From Virgisporangium ochraceum (GTDB taxonomy: Bacteria; Actinomycetota; Actinomycetes; Mycobacteriales; Micromonosporaceae): DNA of 64,000 nucleotides. Positions 7,816 through 16,257 of this stretch are shown piece after piece (position 1 is the stretch's first letter; every line of letters starts with the position of its first letter). Below the pieces are notes generated by a model. It worked only from the letters and a program-made list of their open reading frames with translations, was not told where the DNA came from and searched no databases. The position numbers and the translations under genes are program-made. The stretch is taken from positions 170,402 to 234,401 of the forward strand of contig NZ_BOPH01000105.1 of NCBI RefSeq assembly GCF_016863655.1, written 5' to 3'.

Positions 7816-9272
7816 GCCGGTGCTCCTGCGGTGTCGCGAGGTTCCTGGTCGGCGGGCGGGCGCGGGAAGTCGTCGTGGACGGCAGTGTCGCTGGCTGGTG
7901 GCCAGACGCCGGCGAGCCAGCCGGTGGTCACCCCGCCGGCGCGGAAGTCCGGGTGGGCAAGGACCACACGGTGCACGTCGGCGCACGTGGCAACGCCGTC
8001 CACCCGGATGGCGTCGACCGCGGCCAGCGCGCCGGCGACCGCGGCCGCGCGGTCGTGCCCGCGCACGATGACCTTGGCCAGGAGGCTGTCGTAGTAGGGC
8101 GGGAACAGGTAGCTCTCGTAGACATGGGTGTCGACCCGCACGCCCGGCCCGCGGGGGAGGTCGAGCCGGGTGATCCGGCCCGGCGACGGGCGGAAGTCGT
8201 GCCAGGGGTCCTCGGCGGTGAGCCGGCACTCCACGACGTGTGCAGGCGGCACCGGTGGCACCTCCGGCAGCCCGTGCGGGCGCCCGGCGGCGAGCAGCAA
8301 CTGGGCCGCGACGAGGTCGATGCCGAACGCCTCCTCGGTGACCGGGTGCTCGACCTGGATGCGGGCGTTCATCTCCAGGAAGACCACGGTCGCGGGGTCG
8401 TGCGGCGAGGCGGCGTCGACCAGGAACTCGCACGTCCCGGCGCCGCGGTAGCGCAGGTGCTCCGCGAGCCGGCGGGCGCTGTCGTGCAGGAGGGCCCGGG
8501 TCGCCTCGGACAGGCCGGGCGCCGGGCACTCCTCGATGAGCTTCTGATGCCGGCGCTGCACCGAGCAGTCCCGGTCGCCGAGGATGAGCACGCCGCCCTC
8601 GCCGTCACCGAAGATCTGCACCTCGACGTGCCGGCCGGAGCCGTAGAACTTCTCCAGGTACAGCGCACCGTCGGCGAACGCGGCGCGTGCCTCGGCGGCG
8701 GCGACGTCGACCAGGCGGGCCAGGTCGTCGGGGCCGTCGACGCGATGGATACCGCGCCCGCCGCCGCCGTGGACCGCCTTGAGCAGCACGGGGTAGCCGA
8801 TCTCGGCGGCCGCGACCCGCGCGCTCGCGGGATCGTCCACCTCGGACGCCGGCGCGACGGGGACGCCGGTGGCCACGGCCATGCGCCGGGCGGCGGCCTT
8901 GTCGCCGACCTCCCGCAGGGTCTGCGACCGCGGGCCGGCGAAGGCGATTCCTTCCCGTTCGAGCAGCTCCGCCAGCTCGACCTTCTCCGAGAGGAACCCG
9001 TATCCGGGATGGACGATGTCGCAGCCGGTCTGCAGCGCCGCCTGCGCGATGAGCTCCGGACGCAGGTACGACCGGCTCGCCTGCGCCGGGCCGAGCCGCA
9101 CGACCCGGTCGGCCAGGCGCGCGGCAAGGGAGTCGACGTCGGCCGCGCTCACCGCGACGACCGGCTCGAACTCCAGCCGGCGGCACGCGGTGACCACGCG
9201 GACGGCGATCTCGCCGCGGTTGGCCACGAGTACCCGGGGCCGGGAGACGGCCGGGCCGGTGGGGAACGACAT
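7812..9272 (-). CDS. Biotin carboxylase subunit
   Basis: ATP-grasp biotin carboxylase, about 486 residues, which carboxylates biotin on the carrier protein using ATP and bicarbonate. It has the N-terminal VLVANRGEIAVRVV box, the glycine-rich ATP loop KAVHGGGGRGIHRV, the RHVEVQIFGDGEGGVLILGDR strand and the SVQRRHQKLIEECPAP segment. The catalytic FLEMNARIQVEHPVTEE stretch is also present. The ATG at 9272 has GAGG eight to nine bases upstream. It lies 11 bases after the BCCP gene and overlaps the carboxyltransferase start by four bases, so the three carboxylase subunits are made from one transcript. It is a stand-alone AccC-type subunit, not a fused acetyl-CoA carboxylase alpha chain. Confidence 0.96.
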   Translation of the reverse strand: MSFPTGPAVSRPRVLVANRGEIAVRVVTACRRLEFEPVVAVSAADVDSLAARLADRVVRLGPAQASRSYLRPELIAQAALQTGCDIVHPGYGFLSEKVELAELLEREGIAFAGPRSQTLREVGDKAAARRMAVATGVPVAPASEVDDPASARVAAAEIGYPVLLKAVHGGGGRGIHRVDGPDDLARLVDVAAAEARAAFADGALYLEKFYGSGRHVEVQIFGDGEGGVLILGDRDCSVQRRHQKLIEECPAPGLSEATRALLHDSARRLAEHLRYRGAGTCEFLVDAASPHDPATVVFLEMNARIQVEHPVTEEAFGIDLVAAQLLLAAGRPHGLPEVPPVPPAHVVECRLTAEDPWHDFRPSPGRITRLDLPRGPGVRVDTHVYESYLFPPYYDSLLAKVIVRGHDRAAAVAGALAAVDAIRVDGVATCADVHRVVLAHPDFRAGGVTTGWLAGVWPPASDTAVHDDFPRPPADQEPRDTAGAPA

Positions 9273-9283
9273 CCGCGCCGGCC

Positions 9284-9784
9284 TCAACCCTGGAGCCGGA
9301 ACAGCACGTCGCCGTGCTCGACGGCGGTCGCGTCCGGGACGCAGACCTCGGCGATGACGCCGTGAACGTCCGCGGAGACGGGGTTCATCAGCTTCATCAC
9401 CTCGATGATCGCGACCGTGGTGTCCGGCGTGACGGTGTCGCCGACCGCCACGAAGGGCGGCTGGTCCGGCCCGGGGCGGTGGTAGAGCACTCCGAGCATC
9501 GGAGCGGTGATCACCGGCCCGGCGGGCACGGGCGGAGCCGACGCGGGGGCTGCCGCCGGGGGGCCGGCGGGGGCGGAACCGGTAGCGGGAGCGGACGCGG
9601 GACCGGTGGCGGCCACCGGTGCCTGCCCGGCGGGGATGCCGAGGACGGTGCGCGACACCCGTACGCTCACCCCGGCGGAGACCACCTCGGCGTCGGCGAT
9701 GCCCGACGCGTCGAGCTGGGCGACCAGCGCCAGCACGTCGGACCAGGACGGCGTGCCCGCGCCCCCGGGTGCGGCACCGGTCAT
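9284..9784 (-). CDS. Biotin carboxyl carrier protein (BCCP)
   Basis: Carrier subunit of 166 residues. The N-terminal part (WSDVLALVAQLDASGIADAEVVSAGVSVRVSR) resembles the AccB N-terminus. A Pro/Ala-rich linker of about 45 residues follows. The C-terminal biotinyl domain has the attachment motif EVMKLMNPV with the modified Lys near residue 130, and the closing GDVLFRL. The variant Met-Lys-Leu-Met in place of Met-Lys-Met is accepted in many AccB proteins. Its start overlaps the stop of the ATP-grasp gene (ATGA). It should be biotinylated by a BirA encoded elsewhere and shuttle carboxybiotin between the two enzyme subunits encoded just downstream. Confidence 0.95.
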   Translation of the reverse strand: MTGAAPGGAGTPSWSDVLALVAQLDASGIADAEVVSAGVSVRVSRTVLGIPAGQAPVAATGPASAPATGSAPAGPPAAAPASAPPVPAGPVITAPMLGVLYHRPGPDQPPFVAVGDTVTPDTTVAIIEVMKLMNPVSADVHGVIAEVCVPDATAVEHGDVLFRLQG

Positions 9785-10944
9785 GAGGTTCCACCCTTCC
9801 CGGCGCTGAGGCTCCTCAGCACCGACAAGTACGACGCCGCACCGGCGGTAGTGGTCCTGGCCCTGACGGTTTCGCGGGCGGACCCGTTCACCGTCTCCGG
9901 TCGGCTCTGCAGCAGCATGAAACGGTGCCTGCCGTCGGCGTCACGCGCCAGCGCCCATTCGATGTCCTGCGCCGAGCCGTAGTGCTTCTCCACTCGGACG
10001 GCGAGCTCACCGAGTTCGTGCAACAGCTCGTCGCTGATGCACTGCACGTCCGCAAGCTCGGCCGGGACGTCGACGATCTGCGTTCCCGGCCCGGTGGCGG
10101 AGGGGACGCACCGGTGCGCCTTGTGCGTGACCGTCCTGCGAGTCACCGTCAAGCCGATCTTGCTCAGCCAGAACTCGTCCGGGGTCACCTCACCGGAGAC
10201 GACCGCCTCGCCGAGGCCCCACGACGCGTTGACCGCCATCACCGACGGGTCGCCGGTCTTCGGGCTGACCGTGAACGCCACCCCGGCGACCTCGGCGTCG
10301 ACCATCTCCTGCACGCCGACGGCCATCTTCGACGCCTCGCCGCGGTGTGCCTCGTCGAGCCTGGCGCGGTAGGCGACCGCCTGTGGGGTGAACAGGCTGG
10401 CCCAGCAGTCACGAACCCGGGAGACCACGTCGTCGGCGCCGCACACCCACAGATAGGTCTCCTGCTGACCGGCGAACGAGTTCGCCGCGCCGTCCTCGGC
10501 GACGGCCGAGGACCGGACGGCGACGGGTACGCCCTCGCGGCCGGCGCGCCGGCACAGTTCGGCATAGGCCGCGCGCAGCTCCTCCTCCAGCCCCGGCGGC
10601 AGTTCCGCGCCGTGGATGATGTCGACCGCGCGGGTCTGCAGGTCGCGCAGGTCCGCCGACGAGCCGACGTCGACGGCGCGGGTGAGGTCGCCGATACGGT
10701 TCCGCAGGCCGGCGTGGTCGATGACCTCCTGCCACGCCTGTGCGGTGACGGCGAACCCGATCGGTACCGGGATCCCCGCGCTGATGAGCTCACCGAGACT
10801 GGCGCATTTGCCGCCGGCGCTCGGGCGGTCGGTCATGCGCAGCTCGTCGAACCAGACGATACGACGACCCACCACGCTCGGTCCCTCCACGGAGTCGGTC
10901 GGGTCGGCGGAGGCCGTGGCGGCCCCCCGAAGGCCGTCAGTCAT
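9781..10944 (-). CDS. PEP-synthase-like ATP-grasp (PPDK N-terminal domain) protein
   Basis: Stand-alone nucleotide-binding domain of the pyruvate phosphate dikinase/PEP synthase family, 387 residues. The conserved blocks are AGGKCASLGELISAGIPVP, VAVRSSAVAEDGAANSFAGQ with the catalytic arginine, VAGVAFTVSPKTGDPSVMAV, WGLGEAVVSGEVTPDEF, and QDIEWALARDADG followed by LLQSRPET. It ends there: the phosphohistidine domain and the PEP/pyruvate TIM barrel are absent. The next upstream gene supplies a histidine domain and overlaps it by eight bases, so the two proteins very probably form one phosphotransferase. The split recalls phenylphosphate synthase, where ATP-binding and histidine modules also lie on separate chains. 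Predicted reaction: ATP-driven phosphorylation of the partner histidine. Confidence 0.93.
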   Translation of the reverse strand: MTDGLRGAATASADPTDSVEGPSVVGRRIVWFDELRMTDRPSAGGKCASLGELISAGIPVPIGFAVTAQAWQEVIDHAGLRNRIGDLTRAVDVGSSADLRDLQTRAVDIIHGAELPPGLEEELRAAYAELCRRAGREGVPVAVRSSAVAEDGAANSFAGQQETYLWVCGADDVVSRVRDCWASLFTPQAVAYRARLDEAHRGEASKMAVGVQEMVDAEVAGVAFTVSPKTGDPSVMAVNASWGLGEAVVSGEVTPDEFWLSKIGLTVTRRTVTHKAHRCVPSATGPGTQIVDVPAELADVQCISDELLHELGELAVRVEKHYGSAQDIEWALARDADGRHRFMLLQSRPETVNGSARETVRARTTTAGAASYLSVLRSLSAGKGGTS

Positions 10945-12796
10945 CGAGGATGGTCACCACACCGACGTTGCCGTCCACCCGCACGCGCTGCCCCGTGCGG
11001 ATCGTCGCCGTCGCGCTGCCGGTGCCGACGACCGCCGGCAGGCCGTACTCGCGGGACACGATCGCGGCGTGGCACATGATCCCGCCGATGTCGCTGACAG
11101 CACCCTTGATCCGGGCGAACACCGGCGTCCAGGACGGCGCGGTGATCGGCGCGACGAGGATCTCGCCGTCCAGCAGTTCGTCGAGATCCTCCGGCGACAG
11201 GACGACGCGGGCCGGGCCCTCGGCGACGCCGGGCGAGCCGGCGAACCCCTCGAGCACGTTGCCCTGCTCGCCGCCGGCCGCCTGGGCGAGCCACTTGGCG
11301 ACCTGCTCGTCGGTGATACCCCACAGCATGATCGTCATGGGCTCGACGATGGCGCTGGGGGCCGGTCCGAGGGCGGGCGGGGGCGTCCAGCGCTTGAGCG
11401 CGGCGAGGATCGCGCGCCGCTTCGCCACGATCGGTGGCCAGTGCGCCGGACCGAGCGCCTCGCCGCCGCTGGACCAGGAGAACTGCAGGTCGCAGACCGC
11501 CTCGGCGATCTCGGTGCGCTTGAGGAAGAAGATGTCGTCGACGGCGCCGACGAAGCCGAAGCGGACCAGGAGCGCGCCGAGTTCGCGCATCTTGCGCCAG
11601 AACTCGGTCATGTACCAGTGCTCGATGTAGAAGTTGTGGTTCTCGACGTAGGGAAAGACCACCCTGGACAGACCCAGCGCGTCGTCGAACGCCGTGCGCT
11701 CGTCGCCCTCGGGGATCAGCGCACGGTACTGTCCGACGACCCGGTCACGCTCCGCCTCGACCTCGTCGAGCGGCCGGTCGAGGTTCTCACCGTTGCGGAT
11801 GCGGCCGACGTACTCGCCCACCATCGTGAGCGGGAAGGTCGGGTCGTCACCCCACGACCGGTGGTGGTGGTAGAAGCCGTTGCCGTAGGAGAAGTTGAAC
11901 CACGGGTCGGCCGAGACGTCCCATTCGGCGAGCCAGGCGGCACCGGCCTCACTCCCCCGCAGTTCCCCGGCGAGCGCCTCGAAGCTCGTCGCCGCCGCGA
12001 CCGTGTCGGCGACGCCGAGCTCGATCGCCTTGGCGGCCAGCCGCTTGAGTTCGTCGTCCGGGCGGAAGAGCAGGACGTCGACGCCGCTGACCATCTTCGC
12101 GACGGTCTGGTCCGGGATCTCGGGGAAGTGCGCCTTCACCGTCATGAGGAAGTTGAGGTAGGCGGCATATCCCATGTTGAGCATCTCGCTGTGCAGGCTC
12201 CAGACCTGGTCCAGCGAGGCGAGGATCGCCTGGTAGGCCACGAGCAGGTCGTTGGCCTCGGTGATGCCACGTCCGGCGAGGACGTGCTCGACCGGCTCGA
12301 ACTCACCGAGGGCGGGCAGCGTGATGGCCTTCAGCTCCGCGATGTGGTTCTTCACCTTCGTTTCCCACGACGCGTACAGCTGCGGCCAGTTCTGGTAGTA
12401 GTGCCCGACCCGGACGGCGAACTCGCCGGCGCGGCGCTCGACCTCGGCCGGATCCTCCACAGCCAGGGAATGCATGTACATGTAGCCGTTGAGGCAGCGC
12501 ACATCCAGGCCCAGCGCCGGCGGTAGGGCGAAGACCCGGGTGTTCATCACGCCGGTGCTCATGTAGGCCGTGTCGGCCGTGACGATGTCGAACGGTGGCA
12601 TCGGCTCCGGGAAATGCATGCCGTTGCGGAACCACGTCTTGGCCGCGTCCTTGTCCCGACGCTGCGGAAGGAACAGGTTGTAGTAGCAGTACATCTCCTG
12701 CCAGCCCTCGGCTCCGGGCGGCGTCTCGATCTCGTACGGGTCCGGGAAGCGGACGTCGGAAGCCGTGTCGGTGCGGGGGACGTCGGTGGCGGTCAT
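10937..12796 (-). CDS. PEP-utilising-enzyme protein: substrate domain plus phosphohistidine domain
   Basis: Protein of about 619 residues. The C-terminal 90 residues are the mobile phosphohistidine domain of PEP-utilising enzymes, with GGIMCHAAIVSREYGLPAVV carrying the phosphorylated His near residue 575. The roughly 500 residues before it are rich in aromatic residues (WYMTEFWRKMRELG, WFNFSYGNGFYHHHRSWG) and resemble neither the ATP-grasp nor the pyruvate-binding barrel. They probably bind the substrate, as the middle domain does in rifampicin phosphotransferase. AGGAG precedes the ATG at 12796. Together with the ATP-grasp protein that follows, it would move a phosphoryl group from ATP via histidine to an organic acceptor. 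Given the carboxylase and acetoacetyl-CoA synthetase in the operon, an enolised ketone is the favoured acceptor. That is inference. Confidence 0.85.
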   Translation of the reverse strand: MTATDVPRTDTASDVRFPDPYEIETPPGAEGWQEMYCYYNLFLPQRRDKDAAKTWFRNGMHFPEPMPPFDIVTADTAYMSTGVMNTRVFALPPALGLDVRCLNGYMYMHSLAVEDPAEVERRAGEFAVRVGHYYQNWPQLYASWETKVKNHIAELKAITLPALGEFEPVEHVLAGRGITEANDLLVAYQAILASLDQVWSLHSEMLNMGYAAYLNFLMTVKAHFPEIPDQTVAKMVSGVDVLLFRPDDELKRLAAKAIELGVADTVAAATSFEALAGELRGSEAGAAWLAEWDVSADPWFNFSYGNGFYHHHRSWGDDPTFPLTMVGEYVGRIRNGENLDRPLDEVEAERDRVVGQYRALIPEGDERTAFDDALGLSRVVFPYVENHNFYIEHWYMTEFWRKMRELGALLVRFGFVGAVDDIFFLKRTEIAEAVCDLQFSWSSGGEALGPAHWPPIVAKRRAILAALKRWTPPPALGPAPSAIVEPMTIMLWGITDEQVAKWLAQAAGGEQGNVLEGFAGSPGVAEGPARVVLSPEDLDELLDGEILVAPITAPSWTPVFARIKGAVSDIGGIMCHAAIVSREYGLPAVVGTGSATATIRTGQRVRVDGNVGVVTILDD

Positions 12797-12827
12797 GCGC
12801 GAACTCCTGCGGTGGAAGGATGCGGCT

Positions 12828-14492
12828 CTAGGAACGTGCCGCAGGCGGGGCGACGGTCGCGTCCGGGTCGATGCCGAGATCGGTCGCGATGGCGCGCCAG
12901 CAGTTGAGACTGCTGCCACGGCCGATCCCGGACCCGGAGTGCATGGAGGACGAGCAGTTGTAGAGGTTGGGCAGAACGGTGCGGTATCCGGACAGTTCCG
13001 GGACCGGCCGGAACCTGCCGGACTGGCTCGCCATGGTGGTGCCCTGGCTGTAGCCGCCCTCGATCATGTCCGGGTGGGTGGCCTGGATGTCGCGCGGAAG
13101 CAGGATGTGCACCCCCGCGATGTTGTCGCGGGTCATGTTCGGCGCGTACGTCGGCCACGACTCGACGAGCAGGTCGACGACGCTCTTCTCGATCGCCTTC
13201 CACTGCTGCCGGTCGAAGAACCGCAGCGGTGCGACGAACTCCTCGACGCCGACGACGTGCTTTCCCTCGGGCGCCCGGGACGGGTCCCAGAGGGTGTCGG
13301 TGCTCGACAGCGCGAAGAACCTGCTGCTGTGACCGCGGGTGAAGATCTCGGCCTGGTAGCGGCTGCCGAGCCAGTCCGGGTCCTTCGGGCCCCAGTAGAG
13401 CCGCGGCTGGGCGCCGACACCCGGGTCGCCGACGGCCGAGGCGTAGTCAGGGGCCTCGTGGACGGCGACGTTGATCCAGGCGAGCTGACCGCGGTCGTAG
13501 TGCACGTTGCGCAGCCGGTTGGCCGTTCGCCGGGGCAGGGAGACCCCGGACGCGAGGGTGAGCAGGGTCTGCGGCAGACCCAGCCCGCTGACGACCAGGT
13601 CGGCCTCGACGACGTCCCCGGACGCCAGCCGGATGCCGCTCGCCCGCCCGTTGCGGGTGAGGATCCCGGTGACCGGGGCCTTGCCGAAGTACTCCACGCC
13701 GCGCCTGCGGCCCGCCGAGACGAGCGCGTCGGTGATCGCCTGGGTGCCGCCGATCGCGATCGCGGCCGGCTCCAGGGACAGGGTCAGGCCGAGGACGTGG
13801 ACCAGCCCCTGCAGGCCCGGGACGTCGTCGCCGTAGCAGCCGGTCGACGTCGTCGCGGCACGCATGAACAGGGTGCGCAGTTCGTCGGATTCGAAGAAGT
13901 CGTAGGCGAGCTGGCGCAGGCTCATGAACTGGTGGACCGGCTGGATCAGGCCATCCGGCGACAGGTGGGCCTCCAGCGGGTCCTTCACCCCCCACGGCGG
14001 CGGGGCGGTGAAGCGGTGAGCGCCGAAGGCCTGCTTGAGCCCGTTGGTGTACGCGTCGTGGATGCGCAGATAGGTGTCGGCGTCGGCGTCGGAGAAGCGC
14101 CGGATCGCCTCCTCGGTGCGCTTGACGCCTTCCGGCCACGGCTCCTGCGTTCCCCGGTCGTCGACCACCCGGGCGGCGGAGTACCCGACGAAAGCGGTGC
14201 GGTCGTCGAACACCATCGCCTCGTTGCCCTCGGGGAACGCGTAGCGCAGGCCCTCGTCGTAGAGGTTGAAGTCGCGGTAGGCGGGGTGGGAGTAGAACCG
14301 GGTCCAGTGCGAGTAGAGGTTCATCCGGAAGCCGGTCAGCGGACCCTTGCCGCTCATCGCCGCACCACCGAATCGCCCGCCACGCTCGAACACCGCGACC
14401 GACATGCCGGCCCGCGCCAGGTACGGCGCGATGATCGTCGAGTGGTGACCGCCGCCGAGGACGACGGCGTCGTAACGGGCAGCAGGGCTCAC
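12828..14492 (-). CDS. FAD-dependent oxidoreductase (phytoene-dehydrogenase-like)
   Basis: Flavoprotein of about 554 residues in the phytoene desaturase/amine oxidase-like superfamily. The dinucleotide-binding fold is at the N-terminus: YDAVVLGGGHHSTIIAPYLA, then VAVFERGGRFGGAAMSG. The C-terminal FAD-closing region contains LYNCSSSMHSGSGIGRGSS. The GTG at 14492 has an ideal GGAGGA seven bases upstream. It is the first gene of the operon and starts 155 bases from the divergent IclR gene. A dehydrogenation or isomerisation of the pathway substrate is plausible. The family is too broad to assign a substrate from sequence. Confidence 0.85.
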   Translation of the reverse strand: MSPAARYDAVVLGGGHHSTIIAPYLARAGMSVAVFERGGRFGGAAMSGKGPLTGFRMNLYSHWTRFYSHPAYRDFNLYDEGLRYAFPEGNEAMVFDDRTAFVGYSAARVVDDRGTQEPWPEGVKRTEEAIRRFSDADADTYLRIHDAYTNGLKQAFGAHRFTAPPPWGVKDPLEAHLSPDGLIQPVHQFMSLRQLAYDFFESDELRTLFMRAATTSTGCYGDDVPGLQGLVHVLGLTLSLEPAAIAIGGTQAITDALVSAGRRRGVEYFGKAPVTGILTRNGRASGIRLASGDVVEADLVVSGLGLPQTLLTLASGVSLPRRTANRLRNVHYDRGQLAWINVAVHEAPDYASAVGDPGVGAQPRLYWGPKDPDWLGSRYQAEIFTRGHSSRFFALSSTDTLWDPSRAPEGKHVVGVEEFVAPLRFFDRQQWKAIEKSVVDLLVESWPTYAPNMTRDNIAGVHILLPRDIQATHPDMIEGGYSQGTTMASQSGRFRPVPELSGYRTVLPNLYNCSSSMHSGSGIGRGSSLNCWRAIATDLGIDPDATVAPPAARS

Positions 14493-14570
14493 GGGTCTCC
14501 TCCGAGCACTCGGACGCCGGTCGGCGCGCCCTCGACTGTGAGGCCCGCCACGAGAAGGCGGCAGCCCTGC

Positions 14571-14585
14571 TTTCATTCAATGAGA
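14571..14585. promoter_or_regulatory. Candidate IclR operator in the divergent promoter region
   Basis: TTTCATTCAATGAGA is an inverted repeat around a central C: TCATT and AATGA pair exactly, and one of the two outer pairs also matches. It is one of few AT-rich patches in the neighbourhood and sits between the divergent FAD-oxidoreductase operon and the iclR-type gene. IclR proteins commonly bind short palindromes of this size in such intergenic regions, so it is the best candidate operator for both directions. Confidence 0.45.
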
Positions 14586-14646
14586 TACTGCGCAGGTCAG
14601 CCGGCGGTGTCGTCCTAGCGTTCCGGCAGGGAAGGGAGTTGGTCGC

Positions 14647-15417
14647 GTGGCGGTCGTGAGGACGGCACCCGGCGAATCGGTCACGTTCCGCGCCCTCGGA
14701 CTGCTGGACGCCTTCGACGGGCAGCACCGCGTGCTCAGCCTGACGCAGATCTCGCGGCGGACCGGCGTCCCCCTGGCCACCGCGCAACGCCGGCTGCGCG
14801 ACCTGGTCGACGGCCGGCTTCTCGCCCAACGGGCCGACGGGCTGTACGAGATCGGCACCCGGATGTGGCGGCTGGGACTGCTCACCCGGCCCACCTCGAT
14901 GCGCGAGGCGGCGCTGCCGCACCTCCAGGATCTCGTCGCGCGGACCGGGCACACCGTCCACCTCGCCGTGCCCGACGGGCACGCCGCGCTGATCGTCGAC
15001 CGGCTCGCCGGCTCCCGGACCCTGCCGACCCGTCACCTCCCGGGCGCCCGGCTCCCCCTGTACTGCACCGCGGTGGGGATGGCTCTGCTGGCGTTCGCGG
15101 ACCCGGCCACGCAGGACGCCGTGCTGGAGGCGATGGTGCCCCATACCCCGTTCACGGTGACCGACCCGGCCCTGGTCCGAGCGCAGCTGACGAAGACCCG
15201 CCGCACGCGGCTGGCCGAGAGCAGGCAGCAGCATCGGCTGGGTCGCGCGTCCGTGGCCGTCCCCGTGTTCGGCAGCGACGGCGAGGTCAGCGCCGCCATC
15301 GCCGTCATCGGGCCGCTGGACCGCAACCTCGGCGCGCACGTGGAGTCCATGCGCGCGTGCGCCACCGCCGTCGCGCACGCGGTCGGGGTGCTGGAACAGG
15401 AGTGGTTCGAGGACTGA
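14647..15417 (+). CDS. IclR-family transcriptional regulator
   Basis: Regulator of about 256 residues. The N-terminal winged helix-turn-helix reads FRALGLLDAFDGQHRVLSL, then ISRRTGVPLATAQRRLRDLV. The C-terminal IclR effector domain includes LVARTGHTVHLAVPDGHAAL, LPLYCTAVGMALLAF and RASVAVPVFGSDGEVSAAIAVIGP. The GTG start has GGAAGGGAG upstream. It is divergent from the eight-gene carboxylase operon and followed 46 bases later by the dehydrogenase, the usual arrangement for a local regulator of a catabolic pathway. The effector is probably a pathway substrate or intermediate. Confidence 0.94.
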   Translation: MAVVRTAPGESVTFRALGLLDAFDGQHRVLSLTQISRRTGVPLATAQRRLRDLVDGRLLAQRADGLYEIGTRMWRLGLLTRPTSMREAALPHLQDLVARTGHTVHLAVPDGHAALIVDRLAGSRTLPTRHLPGARLPLYCTAVGMALLAFADPATQDAVLEAMVPHTPFTVTDPALVRAQLTKTRRTRLAESRQQHRLGRASVAVPVFGSDGEVSAAIAVIGPLDRNLGAHVESMRACATAVAHAVGVLEQEWFED

Positions 15418-15463
15418 GCCGTGCCAGGCTCCCGTGACCTGCTCCGCGAAAGGAGGGAAGCAC

Positions 15464-16216
15464 ATGACCGACCGCCCCACCCGGACGGTTCTCGTCACCG
15501 GCGCCGCCGGCGGGCTCGGGCGCGCCTTCGCGCTGGGGTTCGCCGGGCGGGGCTGGGACGTCGCGGTGGCCGATCTCGACGCCGAGGGCGCCGCGAAGAC
15601 CGCCGAACTCGTCACCGAACTCGGCACGCGCGCCTGGTCGGGCCGCCTCGACGTCTCCTCCCCCGAGCAGACGACAGCGGTCGCCGCCGAGGTCGCCGCG
15701 TTCGGCGGCGGAACCATCACCGCCGTGGTCAACAACGCCGGTATCTACGCCACGCTCAAACGTTCACCGTTCGAGGAGATCGACCCGGACGAGTTCGACC
15801 TCGTCATGCGCATCAACGTCAAGGGCCCGTGGCTGGTGACAAGGGCCGCCAGCCCGTACCTCGGCGCGGGCTCCAGCGTGGTCAACATCGCCTCGGCGAC
15901 CGTGTTCAGCGGTTCGGAGAAGTGGCTGCACTACGTGGCCTCCAAGGGCGCCGTCATCGCCATGACGCGGGTGATGGCCAAGGAACTCGGCCGGCGCGAC
16001 ATCACCGTCAACACCGTCGCGCCGGGCTTCACCCTGACCGAGGCGAGCCTGTCGGTGATGGAGAACGCGGCCCGGTACGGCGTCGAACGCGGGTCGATCA
16101 AACGCGCCAGCGTGCCGGCCGACATCGTCGGCGCCGCGCTGTTCCTCGCCTCGCCCGACGCCCGCTTCATGACCGGCCAGACGATGGTCGTCGACGGCGG
16201 CCGCCAGTTCCTCTGA
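15464..16216 (+). CDS. Short-chain dehydrogenase/reductase (SDR)
   Basis: Classical NAD(P)-dependent SDR of 250 residues. The cofactor loop is TGAAGGLGRAF near residue 12, NNAG follows, the catalytic Ser is in NIASATVFSG, and the catalytic pair is Tyr-156 and Lys-160 in YVASK. An acidic residue after the second strand (VAVADLDAEG) suggests NAD preference. The ATG at 15464 is chosen because AAAGGAGGGAAG stands directly upstream. It is probably cotranscribed with the IclR regulator. In the predicted pathway it would oxidise a secondary alcohol to the ketone or reduce a keto intermediate. Substrate unproven. Confidence 0.93.
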   Translation: MTDRPTRTVLVTGAAGGLGRAFALGFAGRGWDVAVADLDAEGAAKTAELVTELGTRAWSGRLDVSSPEQTTAVAAEVAAFGGGTITAVVNNAGIYATLKRSPFEEIDPDEFDLVMRINVKGPWLVTRAASPYLGAGSSVVNIASATVFSGSEKWLHYVASKGAVIAMTRVMAKELGRRDITVNTVAPGFTLTEASLSVMENAARYGVERGSIKRASVPADIVGAALFLASPDARFMTGQTMVVDGGRQFL

Positions 16217-16257
16217 TGGCGCCGCGTCCCACCGGGGCTGCTGCCGGCGAAGGCCGG

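Noticed and set aside
6298..9784. Calling the carboxylase subunits a standard acetyl-CoA/propionyl-CoA carboxylase or pyruvate carboxylase
   Set aside because: The carboxyltransferase is of the DRE-TIM type, not the crotonase type of acyl-CoA carboxylases, and its signature differs from pyruvate carboxylase; neighbours suggest another acceptor.
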